64,000 bases of DNA. It comes from Pseudomonadota bacterium. GTDB lineage: Bacteria > Pseudomonadota > Gammaproteobacteria > Steroidobacterales > Steroidobacteraceae. Below, in pieces: positions 27,497-37,198 of this stretch. Location: NCBI GenBank assembly GCA_023391335.1, contig JAEWBG010000057.1:1-64000 (forward strand). The letters run 5' to 3'. The notes under the pieces are model-generated. The model saw nothing but the letters and a program-made list of their open reading frames with translations. It did not search any database and was not told the DNA's origin. Made by a program: the position numbers and the translations under genes. Every line of letters starts with the position of its first letter. Position 1 is the first letter of the stretch.

Positions 27497-28450
27497 ATGC
27501 GATTTGCAATGTTGGGCGCAGGCGCGCTGGGGACGATTCTCGGGGCGCATTTGATCCGCGCAGGCCACGACGTGACGATGATTGCACGCGGTGCACGTGC
27601 AAAATGGATCGCGCAAAACGGGCTCGCGATTCACGGATTGGCCAATATCAACACGCGCTGCAACGTGGTCGAGGCAGGCGCCTCACTGCCCGAGGTCGAT
27701 TGCTTCATCGTTGCCACCAAAGCTATCGACACAGAAGTCAGTTTGCGGCCGTTCGCGGATCTGCAAGTCGAGTCAGTATTCTCGATGCAAAACGGCGTAC
27801 TCAAAGATTCGCTCATAGCCGATGCGTTTGGCTCGGCAGCCGTGCTGGGTTCGATGGCCGACTTCAGTGGCGAATTGCTGGCGTCGGGCGATGTGCTTTT
27901 CACACGCAACGCGGGGCTCGATATAGGCGAACTCAACGGCTCGATGAGCCCACGCGCGAGCGAACTCGCCAAGCTGATCAACGAATCGGGCGTGCGCTGC
28001 ACGGCTGTTCCCGACATCCAAACGCGCGAATGGTCGAAGTTCGCGGCGTGGGTCGCCCTCGGGCCCATCGCTGCGCTGACGCGGCTGAATACCTGGCAGT
28101 ACCTCACCGATGAACGAGGTGCGCGACTTGCGGTGGATCTCGTTCGAGAGGCATGCAAGCTCGCCGATGCGGTGAAGGTGCCGCTGATGGATTTGTCGCC
28201 ACTGCCCGCATTGAAGTTGCGCAACTCAAGCGATGCGGATGCACGCGAGGTCGTGAAGCAAATCGGTCGCAAATTCGAATCGGATTCGCCGACGCATCGA
28301 ATGTCCGTACTGCAGGATATCGATCGTGGCAGCCCGCTCGAGATCAAGGAGCTGCTGGGTTACGCACTCGATCTGGCTGAGAAACTGAACGTGCCGATGC
28401 CGGTACTTCGCACGAGTTACGATCTGCTGAGCATCGGACGCAGCAAATGA
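27497..28450 (+). CDS. Ketopantoate reductase family protein (ApbA/PanE)
   Basis: 317 residues. The N-terminal Rossmann motif MRFAMLGAGALGTILGAHL, the ATKAIDTE turn and FSMQNGV match the ApbA/PanE family. The C-terminal helical domain (REWSKFAAWVALGPIAALTR) carries the expected catalytic-Lys region. It reduces 2-dehydropantoate, or a related 2-oxo acid, with NADPH; whether this is the pantothenate-pathway enzyme or a paralogue cannot be told. The ATG at 27497 is chosen, with CGGAG upstream; a TTG at 27482 overlaps the previous stop codon. A strong hairpin follows the stop codon. Confidence 0.85.
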   Translation: MRFAMLGAGALGTILGAHLIRAGHDVTMIARGARAKWIAQNGLAIHGLANINTRCNVVEAGASLPEVDCFIVATKAIDTEVSLRPFADLQVESVFSMQNGVLKDSLIADAFGSAAVLGSMADFSGELLASGDVLFTRNAGLDIGELNGSMSPRASELAKLINESGVRCTAVPDIQTREWSKFAAWVALGPIAALTRLNTWQYLTDERGARLAVDLVREACKLADAVKVPLMDLSPLPALKLRNSSDADAREVVKQIGRKFESDSPTHRMSVLQDIDRGSPLEIKELLGYALDLAEKLNVPMPVLRTSYDLLSIGRSK

Positions 28451-28453
28451 AAA

Positions 28454-28481
28454 CGGAGCGTGAGTTCGCACTCACGCTCCG
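28454..28481. terminator. Strong bidirectional terminator hairpin
   Basis: CGGAGCGTGAGT (28454-28465) pairs perfectly with ACTCACGCTCCG (28470-28481) around a TCGC loop. It is located between two convergent genes, three bases after the ketopantoate reductase stop codon. Confidence 0.8.
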
Positions 28482-28503
28482 CATTGCTTCGATTGCGAAT
28501 CGA

Positions 28504-28839
28504 TCAGCCGCCGGATGATGATCCGGCCGTACCGCCTGAACTGGTGCCCGATGTACCGGTTGAATTGCCGCTCGTATCGCCGGTGCCCGCAGCGCCCGGC
28601 TGGGTCGTCTCGTCTACGGGTGGTGTACTCGGCGTTGCGGTAGCAGTGCCCGTGGTGTCGTTCGTGCCACCGGACATATCTCCGCTTTGGTCGGTCGTAG
28701 CACCCGGCATCGTTTGATCTGTGCTTTGACCTGCGCTGTTCTGGCCTCCGTTCGCGGCATCATCATGCTTGGCGCACGCGCTCAACCAGAGAATGGCAGA
28801 GGCGCAGAGCGCTGCCGTCGTGATCTTCGTTACTCGCAT
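28504..28839 (-). CDS. Low-complexity Gly/Ser/Thr-rich lipoprotein
   Basis: 111 residues. A lipoprotein signal ends at LSAC (Cys22). The mature part is almost entirely Gly, Ser, Thr, Asp and Pro, without stable-fold features, so it is probably disordered on the membrane surface. The family is not recognised. The start has good signal-peptide logic (MRVTKITTAALCASAILWLS). It is convergent with the ketopantoate reductase gene. Confidence 0.65.
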   Translation of the reverse strand: MRVTKITTAALCASAILWLSACAKHDDAANGGQNSAGQSTDQTMPGATTDQSGDMSGGTNDTTGTATATPSTPPVDETTQPGAAGTGDTSGNSTGTSGTSSGGTAGSSSGG

Positions 28840-28980
28840 TGTCGTCTCCTACTCTCCACTGAATTTGCGAGGCTCATTCCAGCCTCTTGCCGCAGGTGGA
28901 AAGGCGCGGAGACGCAGATAGTTCCGCGCGGCATCGACGCATTGAAGCCGTAGGAATAACTGGTGCAGCAGCATGCGCGC

Positions 28981-30402
28981 TTAGCCGACTTCGACCGGTG
29001 CCTCGGCGGTTTCTGTTGAGCGGATGTCGGGATCGAGTTGCCAAAACACCCAGGCCGACGCGCAGGTCATCAATCCGACACATAGAAAGGTTGCATGAAA
29101 TGCATGCAGCGAATGGGCAGCCGTGTCGGTACCGAACATCTCCGTGAAGGTCGTCAACAACGCAGCCGCCGCCGCGACACCGAAACTCATCGCCAGCATC
29201 TGCACGACAGAGAGCAATCCATTGCCGCTACTTGCTTGCGCAGGACTCAAGTCCTTCAACGCAACCGAGTTCATGGCCGTAAATTGCAGCGAATTCGCCG
29301 CACCTAAGCAAAGCAGCTGCAACACTCGCAGCCAATGCGGTTGGTCCGCCGAAAGCAAAGAAAAACTCGCGATGACCGTGCCGACCACGATCGTGTTAGC
29401 GACCAGCACTTGTCGATATCCGAACCGCGAAATCAATTGCGTCACTACGCGCTTGGTGCCAGCGGCCGCAAGCGCAACCGGGATCATCGTGAACCCCGCT
29501 TCCATGGGTGTGTAGTGCAAGCTGATTTGGAACAGCAGCGGCAACAGAAACGGCATGCTGGAGCTGCCGATACGCGCGAAGAGATTACCCAACAGGCCGA
29601 TCGTGTACGTGCGCACCGAGAACAGACTCGTGGAGAACAGCGGATTGGAGACTCGCGCCGCATGCAGCCAATACGCAACCAGACTCGCAAGCCCATATAC
29701 AAGAAGAACGAGCACCAACGCACGCCCAAGACCCAACTCGCCGATGCCATCCAAGGCAATCGAGATCGCCGCCATCCCACTTGCGATCAGCAAATAGCCA
29801 GCCACATCCAGACGGCTGTGTAGCGCGTGACGGTCATCGGGCATGTAACGCAGCGTCGCGAGTGCGCCGATAAATCCGATCGGCACATTGATCAAGAAGA
29901 TCCAGTGCCACGATGCTTGTTCGGCCAGCCATCCGCCGAGCGTGGGGCCAATGAGCGGACCGATCATTCCTGGAATCGCAACCACACTCATCGCCCGCAA
30001 GAACTGTTGATGCGGGAACGCTCGCAGGACCGCAAGTCGGCCGATTGGTAACAGCATCGCACCACCTGCGCCTTGCAACACGCGCGATGCAACGAGTTGC
30101 GTCAGCGTGCGCGACATCGCGCATAGCACGGAACCGATCACGAACAAGGTGATCGCGGAGAAGTAGGCGCGCTTCGTCCCGAAACGATCGGCAACCCATC
30201 CCGATGCCGGAATCAACATTGCCATCGTCAATGCATATGCAATCACCACCGACTGCATCCGCAATGGACTTTCGCCCAAACTCCTCGCCATCGACGGCAA
30301 TGCCGTATTCACGATGGTGGAATCCAGCATTTGCATGAAGAACCCGACCGCGACCAGTCCGAGCAGCATTCGATCGGGAATTTTTTTGGTGGTGTCGATC
30401 AC
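28981..30402 (-). CDS. mdtD: MFS multidrug efflux transporter, MdtD-like (DHA2 family)
   Basis: 473 residues, fourteen-helix DHA2 type, GTG start. It resembles E. coli MdtD along its length: FFMQMLDSTIVNTALPSMAR, SLGESPLRMQSVVIAYALT, the motif DRFGTKRAYF, ASRVLQGAGGAMLLPIGRL, ASWHWIFLINVPIGFIGA and LSPAQASSGNGLLS. Such pumps export drugs or iron/citrate-type compounds; the substrate here is unknown. In E. coli mdtD sits in the mdtABC-baeSR operon, but none of those genes is nearby, so it is a stand-alone copy. Confidence 0.85.
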   Translation of the reverse strand: MIDTTKKIPDRMLLGLVAVGFFMQMLDSTIVNTALPSMARSLGESPLRMQSVVIAYALTMAMLIPASGWVADRFGTKRAYFSAITLFVIGSVLCAMSRTLTQLVASRVLQGAGGAMLLPIGRLAVLRAFPHQQFLRAMSVVAIPGMIGPLIGPTLGGWLAEQASWHWIFLINVPIGFIGALATLRYMPDDRHALHSRLDVAGYLLIASGMAAISIALDGIGELGLGRALVLVLLVYGLASLVAYWLHAARVSNPLFSTSLFSVRTYTIGLLGNLFARIGSSSMPFLLPLLFQISLHYTPMEAGFTMIPVALAAAGTKRVVTQLISRFGYRQVLVANTIVVGTVIASFSLLSADQPHWLRVLQLLCLGAANSLQFTAMNSVALKDLSPAQASSGNGLLSVVQMLAMSFGVAAAAALLTTFTEMFGTDTAAHSLHAFHATFLCVGLMTCASAWVFWQLDPDIRSTETAEAPVEVG

Positions 30403-30957
30403 GCGGAATGGTCAGCAGAACAAGTGGACTGATCTAATGCGCGGCCGGGGAAATCTTTCCACTCCGGACGCAACACAAAACGCGCAGAGACACAGGCAAG
30501 AAGTTTCGACAGGATGAACAGGATTGACGGGATGGTCGGAGCGAAGACATCTGAAGCGGAATGAAGAGGCAAGCCTGCGGGCAGGGTAGCCTGCGTGCGA
30601 GCGCTTCCTCGTTAATTTTCTTACCCCTTTCAAAAATTCTTCTCTCCGCACCGGAGCCGGAGCTAAGAGTTTGGACAGGATGAACAGGATTGACAGGATG
30701 CTCGGAGCGAAGACATCTGAAACGGAATGAAGAGGCAAGCCCTGCGGGCAGGGTAGCCTGCGTGCGAGCGCTTCCTCGTTCATCTTCTTTACCCTTTCAG
30801 CCCGATTGGGCACTCACACATGACACTTCACACGTTACACATTTCTCCTATGCGTTCTTTGCGTTGCGTCCGACCTCCGTGCTCTCCGTGTCCTCCGTGT
30901 CCTCCGTGGAGCCATTCTTTCTTATCCCAATTTCCCCCGTGCCCTCCGTGGAGATCT
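30403..30957. repeat. 168-bp direct duplication of a repeat block
   Basis: About 125 bases starting with GGATGAACAGGATTGAC occur twice (about 30510-30635 and 30678-30805) at a period of 168 bases. They share TCGGAGCGAAGACATCTGAA, GGGTAGCCTGCGTGCGAGCG and a pyrimidine-rich tail. They are followed by 9-bp CTCCGTGTC blocks (30866-30912 and 30931-30957) that end exactly at the YkgJ-like stop codon. No gene is supported. Confidence 0.8.
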
Positions 30958-31671
30958 CTACTCCTCATCCTCATCCAAAAATTCGGCTTGCACTTCCATT
31001 CCGCCCAGATCCGTAAACGGCTGCACCTTGCTCAAGAAGCGCGAGCGAGTCGTGGGCTCATTCAACGCGGCATTCAACGCCGCATTGAGTTCGTAGACAT
31101 CGGTATCGAAGCGCGCATCGGCAAGCGCCTTCGCGAACGCTTCAACGTGCGCATGCCCAATCTGGTACACGTACGGCGCGAAGTCAGGATCGATATCTTC
31201 GTTCTCGGGTTGCTCGAATGCTTGCTTGCAACCCGACGCATCCGTGGCGTGATAGTTGCGGCACGTCTGCGGTCGCACTGCATAGATCGTGCATTGCCCA
31301 TTCCTCAAGAACGCACATTCGATGTTGATGCGCGCGCGTTCTTCTTCATCCATTCCCGTAAGGCGCTCCGCATTCCGCTCGATTCGTTCGCGTAGACGCT
31401 GTTGCTCAGTAACGGGCAAGGTCGCGAGGTACTCCAGGATACGAAACACCTCGACAGCACGAACATCGATCGTGAAATTGCAGCACCAAGAACAACCCGC
31501 GCGACACGCGAGTGTGTTTGCATCCGCCGCTGCGGCGAGCCGATCATCGTGGCGCCTTTGAGAACTCGCAAGCGCAGCAATGGGACCGCCCTCGCGGATC
31601 TCTACATCTGCCCGAGCGCGCTCATCGGCGATGAGCTGGCGTACGAGGTGTAGGTCGATGGTGAATTCCAT
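30958..31671 (-). CDS. YkgJ-family Cys-cluster protein
   Basis: 237 residues with the YkgJ/FliB-like Cys cluster: CRAGCSWCC in the middle and CAFLRNGQCTIYAVRPQTCR later, eight Cys in family spacing. These proteins are thought to bind a metal, possibly an iron-sulfur or zinc site; the role is uncertain. The N-terminus is a helical extension of about 70 residues and the C-terminus is acidic (EFLDEDEE). The 9-bp-repeat block touches its stop codon. Confidence 0.85.
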   Translation of the reverse strand: MEFTIDLHLVRQLIADERARADVEIREGGPIAALASSQRRHDDRLAAAADANTLACRAGCSWCCNFTIDVRAVEVFRILEYLATLPVTEQQRLRERIERNAERLTGMDEEERARINIECAFLRNGQCTIYAVRPQTCRNYHATDASGCKQAFEQPENEDIDPDFAPYVYQIGHAHVEAFAKALADARFDTDVYELNAALNAALNEPTTRSRFLSKVQPFTDLGGMEVQAEFLDEDEE

Positions 31672-32011
31672 GAGGTAGTGACTGGTGACTAGCGACTAGC
31701 GGATAGTCAGAGAGAGAGTCGTCGATTGAGTTTGCGATTGAGTGCTGTGAGTTGTCAGTTGTCCGTTGACAGTCAGATCGAACCACGATCCACGAACCCC
31801 GATCCACGATCCACGATCCACGATCCCCGGACCACGCACCCCGATCCAGACCGACGGCTTGCCTGAGCGCAGCGCTCGCCTGTTCTCTCCGTTTGCCCCC
31901 TCTCCCGCGCTACGCGCGACCTCTCCCACAGGTGGAGAGGTGACTTGTTTCCCGCGTGCGCGGCGCGCCCGCATAATACGCGCCCTGTTAGTCGGCCAAA
32001 ACTCAAAACAC
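31672..32011. repeat. Repeats upstream of xth
   Basis: This region holds a GTGACTGGTGACTAGCGACT repeat (31678-31698), a GTTGTCCGTTGACAGTC segment, a tandem of GATCCAC units (ACGATCCACGATCC, about 31785-31850) and a family F hairpin (CTCCCGCGCTACGCGCGACC, 31903-31943). An open frame runs through them into xth, but it is repeat-derived and not part of the protein. Confidence 0.75.
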
Positions 32012-32812
32012 ATGAAGATCTATTCGTGGAACGTGAATGGCATTCGCGCGGTGATGAAAAAAGGCGTCTTTTTGCCGTTCATCCAAGAGCACCAACCGGA
32101 CATCCTTTGTCTGCAGGAGACCAAGGCGGAGCGCGGGCAGATTGAAATCGATTTGCCTGACTATCACGAGTATTGGAATTCCGCGGTCAAGAAGGGCTAC
32201 TCCGGGACCGCGATCTTCTCGAAACACAAGCCGATTGAAGTCATCAACGGCTTCCCGACGGAATTCTCATCCCGCTTCAAATTTGCAGATGAATTACAGC
32301 GCGACAGCGCGGAAGAAGGCCGAGTGATCACGGCCGAGTTCGAGAAGTTCTTCGTCGTAACGGTCTACACACCCAATGCCAAAGATGACCTGAGTCGTTT
32401 GGCGCTGAGACACGAACATTGGGATCCCGCATTTCTCGCGTACTGCAAGCAACTCGAGACCCGCAAGCCGGTCATTTTTTGCGGCGACCTCAACGTTGCA
32501 CACACCGAACTTGATTTGGCGAACCCAAAACCGAATGTCGGCAAAAAGGGCTTCACCAACGAGGAGCGCAAAGGATTTCAGAATTTCGTCGATGCCGGAT
32601 TCATCGACACGTTCCGGCTTTTCAAACAGGGCAACGGCTACTACACATGGTGGAGTCACTTCGCCAACTCTCGGGCACGGAACGTCGGATGGAGAATCGA
32701 CTATGTGCTCGTCTCGAGCCAACTAAAAGGCTCAGTCGAAGCCGCGGACATCCATCCGAACGTTCAAGGCAGCGATCATTGTCCGGTGAGTGTGACATTG
32801 AAGGCAAAGTGA
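32012..32812 (+). CDS. xth: Exodeoxyribonuclease III / AP endonuclease
   Basis: 266 residues, standard length. Motifs of the EEP/ExoIII family: MKIYSWNVNGIRA, ILCLQETK (metal-binding Glu36), GYSGTAIFSK, IFCGDLNVAH, WRIDYVLVS and the catalytic GSDHCPV near the C-terminus. It cleaves DNA at abasic sites and removes 3' blocks in base-excision repair. The ATG at 32012 matches the family N-terminus exactly; an 82-residue upstream extension in frame comes from repeats and is rejected. Its stop codon lies in a GTGATGGGGTGATG inverted repeat. Confidence 0.95.
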   Translation: MKIYSWNVNGIRAVMKKGVFLPFIQEHQPDILCLQETKAERGQIEIDLPDYHEYWNSAVKKGYSGTAIFSKHKPIEVINGFPTEFSSRFKFADELQRDSAEEGRVITAEFEKFFVVTVYTPNAKDDLSRLALRHEHWDPAFLAYCKQLETRKPVIFCGDLNVAHTELDLANPKPNVGKKGFTNEERKGFQNFVDAGFIDTFRLFKQGNGYYTWWSHFANSRARNVGWRIDYVLVSSQLKGSVEAADIHPNVQGSDHCPVSVTLKAK

Positions 32813-32940
32813 TGGGGTGATGAAGAGATGAGGTGATGACGTGAACAGCGTAGCCCGTCAAAGACTCAAACCCATCTGGCAAGACCGGGGGCGCGTAAAT
32901 CATGCTACTCGCTCCGCCCTTCACTCCATCACCCCATCAC
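32809..32940. repeat. Inverted GTGATGGGGTGATG repeat between convergent genes
   Basis: GTGATGGGGTGATG (32809-32822) is matched perfectly by CATCACCCCATCAC (32927-32940). The left arm overlaps the xth stop codon and the right arm lies just beyond the SDR stop codon. It may serve as a termination or processing structure. A related CATCACTTCATCACC occurs near 33748. Confidence 0.6.
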
Positions 32941-32947
32941 CTTTCTT

Positions 32948-33547
32948 TCACTTCACCTCGTACACCTGCCCGCTCTGCGCACCCTCAACGCTCTTGCTGT
33001 AGGCAAGTGCAACGCGCTTGGCCGGCACTGCCTCGAAGCCGCGGAAGAACGGACCGTAGGACGGCAACGACTCGACGAGTACGCTGGGACTCACAGAATT
33101 GATTCGAATACCGCGCGGCAACTCGATGGCCGCGGCTCGTACAAAACCGTCGATCGCGGCGTTCGCAACCGAAGCATTCGCGCCGGCGACAACCGGGTCG
33201 TAGCTCAAAATTCCGCTAGTCAAGGTGATCGAGCCGCGATCGTTCAGATAGGCCTGGCCGATGAGCGCGAGCTGAACCTGTCCGAGCAACTTATGATGTA
33301 GGCCGATCTTGAACTGGTCGATGGTCATGTCGGCAAGCGGTCCGAAATGGGCCTTTCCCGTCGTCGAGACGATCGCATCCACTTTGCCCACCTGCTCGAA
33401 CAGGCTCTTGATGCTCTCCGCACTCGCGACATCCACGCGATACTTGCCGGAGTTTTGAGCGGTCTCGAGCACTTCATGACGTGCGGACAATTCTTGCACC
33501 ACAGCGCGCCCGATCGTTCCGGTAGCGCCAACAACTAAGACTTTCAT
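32948..33547 (-). CDS. Short-chain dehydrogenase family protein
   Basis: 199 residues of the short SDR subfamily (PRK07578-like): MKVLVVGATGTIGRAVVQEL (nucleotide-binding TGxxGxxG variant), DAIVSTTGKAHFGPLADM, SITLTSGILSYDPV and ELPRGIRINSVSPSVLVES. The canonical YxxxK catalytic pair is not present where expected (GANASVANAAIDGF), which is usual for this subfamily as I recall it. It probably binds NAD(P)(H), but its reaction is unknown. It is convergent with xth. Confidence 0.85.
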   Translation of the reverse strand: MKVLVVGATGTIGRAVVQELSARHEVLETAQNSGKYRVDVASAESIKSLFEQVGKVDAIVSTTGKAHFGPLADMTIDQFKIGLHHKLLGQVQLALIGQAYLNDRGSITLTSGILSYDPVVAGANASVANAAIDGFVRAAAIELPRGIRINSVSPSVLVESLPSYGPFFRGFEAVPAKRVALAYSKSVEGAQSGQVYEVK

Positions 33548-33774
33548 GGTTCTTCCTTTGTGTGGACCCGACGGCGTACATTGTGAATCGCCGCATGCGA
33601 TCGAGTAATAGGTTTGCGGGAATGAAACTCATCCACGCGATTAAGTAATGGCAGCGCAGTGAGTGGTGAGCAAGTGAGAAGTGAGCGGCCTAGCTCTTCA
33701 GTTGAACGAGACCACGGCGCACTGCGCTTCGCCATTCACGTCTCACGGCATCACTTCATCACCTGAATACCACC

Positions 33775-34209
33775 ATGGCCCGCCACAAACCCTCCTCGCG
33801 CCCCATCGTCATTCCTTCGAGCAGTGGACAGCTCGCGGGCCGCGAGATCTTGGTACCCGCTTCAGTCCGCATCGCACGAGAGAAGGCCGCGGAAAAATTG
33901 CGAGCAGCTCGCGAACGCAAAGAAGCACGCGCAAGATTGAAAGCGGCACGCGAAGAACGCGCGATCGCAAAAATGGCGCTAAAGATTGCAAAGGCATTGG
34001 ACCGTAAGGCAGCTCAGCGCGAGCGCGAGGCTGCAAGGCTCGAAAGGAAGGCAGAACGTGTGGCTTTCCTACTCGCGCGCCGTGATCGCATCGAGCAAGA
34101 ACGGCTCGCACAGAAAGCGCGTCGCGACGAGATGAGACGTAAGCGCAAGGCGAAACGAGGTCGAGGCGCGCGAAAACGAAGAAGCAGTGAGCCGGAGGAT
34201 GCTCACTAA
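33775..34209 (+). CDS. Hypothetical highly basic coiled-coil protein
   Basis: 144 residues, about 40 percent Arg, Lys and Glu, with one long predicted helix (residues about 30-130) of heptad-like ARLKAAREERAIAKMALKIA pattern and a basic tail (RRKRKAKRGRGARKRR). It may bind nucleic acid or ribosomes, but no domain is recognised. There is no clear ribosome binding site before the ATG, so expression is uncertain. It is followed by the TonB receptor gene. Confidence 0.45.
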   Translation: MARHKPSSRPIVIPSSSGQLAGREILVPASVRIAREKAAEKLRAARERKEARARLKAAREERAIAKMALKIAKALDRKAAQREREAARLERKAERVAFLLARRDRIEQERLAQKARRDEMRRKRKAKRGRGARKRRSSEPEDAH

Positions 34210-34299
34210 CTGCTCCCTTTTTCCTCCTTCTTGATCTTCTATATTGCGCAGCACGAGTCTGTTGGATTTCACTAAAGGACCCTCCTCGCAACGACGCTA

Positions 34300-37098
34300 A
34301 TGAACCGGATTCGACGAGATCTGCCCGCGCAGTGGGCACCCCATGTGACGGCTCAATCGAACTCAGTTCTCGCGCTGTCGTTGGTCCTTTGGTCCGGCAA
34401 TCAATCGTTCGCACAAGCTCCCTCTGATAGCCCGGTCGCAGTCACAGTGCTCGGATCCCGCATTCCGCGCGATCGGGCCTACGAACCGGCACCTACGACA
34501 ATTCTGACTAGCGACGACCTTGCCGCGGCTGGATTTTCGAGCACCCCAGAGTTGCTGAAAGCTATCTCGTCAAATAGCGGCGAGACCCAAAGCCAGCAAT
34601 CCTTCTCCGGTGCCTCATTCACACCTGGCGCACAACAGGTCGATCTGCGTGGGTTAGGACCGAATCACACACTGGTGTTAGTGAACGGTCGTCGCATAGC
34701 CGACTTCCCTCTTCCCTTCCAGGGTCGCAGCAACTTCACCGATGTCACCAACATACCCGTCGGCTTGATTGACAGAGTGGAGGTACTCAGCGGCAGCGCA
34801 TCAGCGATCTATGGGTCCGACGCGATCGCGGGCGTAATTAATTTCGTCTTGAAAGAACGCGCCGGCGGCACATCCTTCGACTATCGATACGGAGACACTG
34901 CGCACGGCGGAGGCTCGTCGCATCGTTTTACGATCACAAGTGGATTAAGCGGCGATTCGTTCGATTCGGTCTTTGGTTTGGAACTGCTCGATCAGCAGCC
35001 GCTGTGGGCATTCGAGCGAAGCATCCAAGATTCCACCGCCGACAACCCAACAACACGTACTCCGATTGCACAGCGCACGTTCTTGCGAGAGGACCCGGTG
35101 CTTGACGGCTACAAGGATCCGGGCGCGGATCTTTGCCAACACATCGCGTATCTCAACGAGCGATCCACGTACTACGCATCTCGACCCAATCGCGGCCCTG
35201 ACGGTGATGACGGGCATTACTGCGGCAGCAACACTTCGATCGGCTATGGAACAATTCTCAGTAAGAGACAGACGATCAGCGCACATGGGGCTCTTTCGTA
35301 TCGATTGAACGACGCCCACACACTGTTCGCTGCGATGGACTTCGGTCTTATCAGCATCGGCATCTTTTCCGACGTGCTCGATTGGCAGTACCAAGATTCG
35401 CTGGGCAGTGAAGACGGCATCTTCTTCAACCAAGCTAGCGACGGGCTCGATAGTTGGTACCGGCAATTCGCACCGGAGGAATTCGGCGGGTTGCGGCGCG
35501 CGATGATCCGCAATAATGCTAGGACCGTCAGCATCAACCCTGGCGTGCGAGGAATTCTTGGGGCCACGGGTTGGAAGTACGAGCTCTCACTCAACCACAG
35601 CGAATATCGAGCGAGCGTAAGTTGGCCGCAAATCGTCGCATCGCGCGCCAATGAGCTTTTTCTTGGAAGACAGTTGGGAGCCGACGAAGCCAGCGGCTAC
35701 GCGATATTCGCAGCGAGCCCCGACCGCCTTTACTCGGCTCTCACCCGAGCAGAGTACGACGCGATTGCGAGCCGGAGTGTCTACGAACCTCGTTCGCAAT
35801 TCGACGGTGTGTCATTCACGTCCAACAACACTGATGTCATGAGATTGGCCTCCGGGTCGGTCGGGGCAGCACTGATCGCCGAACTGGATAACCAACAGTA
35901 CGCAATCAATCCCGATCCGCTCGCTCTCACCAACTACTATGTGGGTCTACGCGACTCAGACGGTCAGGGTCAGCGACATCACCAAGGCGTAGGAATTGAA
36001 GTCCGTGTACCGCTGCTGGACGGCCTGCAATTTTCGCAAGCAGATCGCTACGACCGCTACTCGTTCGCTCACGGGAGCACTGATAAGTTCACTTACGAGT
36101 TTGGAGCGCAGTGGCAGGCACTCGAGAGTCTGCAGCTTCGAAGCTCATATGGCACTGGATTCCGCGCACCCGACTTGCACTACGTGTACGCGGGTGAAGG
36201 CAATACGCACCCGTCCGCGACGGACTACTACCTGTGCCGCAGTCGCGAACCGCAAGCAGAACTCGGGGAGTGTTCGTTTGCGGACAACACCATTGTCGAA
36301 ACACGTGTCGGCAATCGAAGCCTCAACTCCGAGACCAGCACCTCCTTCAGTTCCGGAATCGTCTGGTCGCCGAACGCGATGACAAGATTCAGTCTCGACT
36401 ATTTTCGGATTCAGTTGAGCGATGAAGTACAGGACTTGAATCGCGATGCGCTGTTGAGAACCGAGGCGGATTGCCGACTGGGCCAGACAGTTGCGGGCAG
36501 TCCGGTCGACGCAGCCAGCACGACGTGTATGGACGCATTCGCGCGTGTGCAGCGCAATTCTGCGGATAGTCCGATAGCCCCAGAGGAACTCATCGACGTA
36601 CGCGTGAACCCAATCAACATCGCGAAGGAAGAGACGACGGGCCTCGATGTTTCCATTCACGCCCGATGGTCCAAGAAAGCCGGTGACTTCTCATTGGACG
36701 GTGGATTCACGTACGTCTTAGAACATTCGCTACAACGTTATCCCGGCGAGCCCAAGGTCGATGAATTCGCTCTTGGTAACGGCTTCGACATACCACGAAG
36801 TAAGGCGAACCTCACCCTGCGTTGGTCCAGGGACAAATGGACCGCGGGCTTGCACGCCGAGCGCTTGGATCGGCTGCCGAACTACGCCGAGACGGATCAC
36901 ATCGATGCTACTTACATCTACAACGGCACACTCAATATCGAATGCTTCACTCGAGCACGCCTGCACATCGCCGTAGACAACTTGCTCGATTCACGCCCGG
37001 CGAAAGATCGCACGTACGCGTCGTATCCCTACTACGACATTTCTTGGTTCGACGCTTCCGGCCGAACGTACTATCTCGGCTTGAACGTCTCGTTGTAG
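34300..37098 (+). CDS. TonB-dependent outer-membrane receptor
   Basis: 932 residues. The N-terminus has a signal-peptide-like segment ending at FAQA. The plug domain shows TTILTSDDLAAAGFSSTPEL, QQVDLRGLGPNHTLVLVNGR, RVEVLSGSASAIYGSDAIAG and VINFVLKER, all standard. The barrel includes LQLRSSYGTGFRAPDLHYVY and ends YYLGLNVSL, close to the aromatic C-terminal consensus. The plug resembles receptors for carbohydrates or complex organic nutrients rather than siderophores. With the GH6 cellulase and other exported proteins to its right, it may import oligosaccharides; this is inference. A copy of the GGACAGGATGAAGGATTGAC repeat follows at about 37158. Confidence 0.92.
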   Translation: MNRIRRDLPAQWAPHVTAQSNSVLALSLVLWSGNQSFAQAPSDSPVAVTVLGSRIPRDRAYEPAPTTILTSDDLAAAGFSSTPELLKAISSNSGETQSQQSFSGASFTPGAQQVDLRGLGPNHTLVLVNGRRIADFPLPFQGRSNFTDVTNIPVGLIDRVEVLSGSASAIYGSDAIAGVINFVLKERAGGTSFDYRYGDTAHGGGSSHRFTITSGLSGDSFDSVFGLELLDQQPLWAFERSIQDSTADNPTTRTPIAQRTFLREDPVLDGYKDPGADLCQHIAYLNERSTYYASRPNRGPDGDDGHYCGSNTSIGYGTILSKRQTISAHGALSYRLNDAHTLFAAMDFGLISIGIFSDVLDWQYQDSLGSEDGIFFNQASDGLDSWYRQFAPEEFGGLRRAMIRNNARTVSINPGVRGILGATGWKYELSLNHSEYRASVSWPQIVASRANELFLGRQLGADEASGYAIFAASPDRLYSALTRAEYDAIASRSVYEPRSQFDGVSFTSNNTDVMRLASGSVGAALIAELDNQQYAINPDPLALTNYYVGLRDSDGQGQRHHQGVGIEVRVPLLDGLQFSQADRYDRYSFAHGSTDKFTYEFGAQWQALESLQLRSSYGTGFRAPDLHYVYAGEGNTHPSATDYYLCRSREPQAELGECSFADNTIVETRVGNRSLNSETSTSFSSGIVWSPNAMTRFSLDYFRIQLSDEVQDLNRDALLRTEADCRLGQTVAGSPVDAASTTCMDAFARVQRNSADSPIAPEELIDVRVNPINIAKEETTGLDVSIHARWSKKAGDFSLDGGFTYVLEHSLQRYPGEPKVDEFALGNGFDIPRSKANLTLRWSRDKWTAGLHAERLDRLPNYAETDHIDATYIYNGTLNIECFTRARLHIAVDNLLDSRPAKDRTYASYPYYDISWFDASGRTYYLGLNVSL

Positions 37099-37198
37099 CA
37101 GGCCCGACTCGTTACCCGCTAAGTTTCTTCGCTTCGCACTGGAGCCGAAGTTCAGAGATTGGACAGGATGAAGGATTGACAGGATGGTCGGAACAGTC

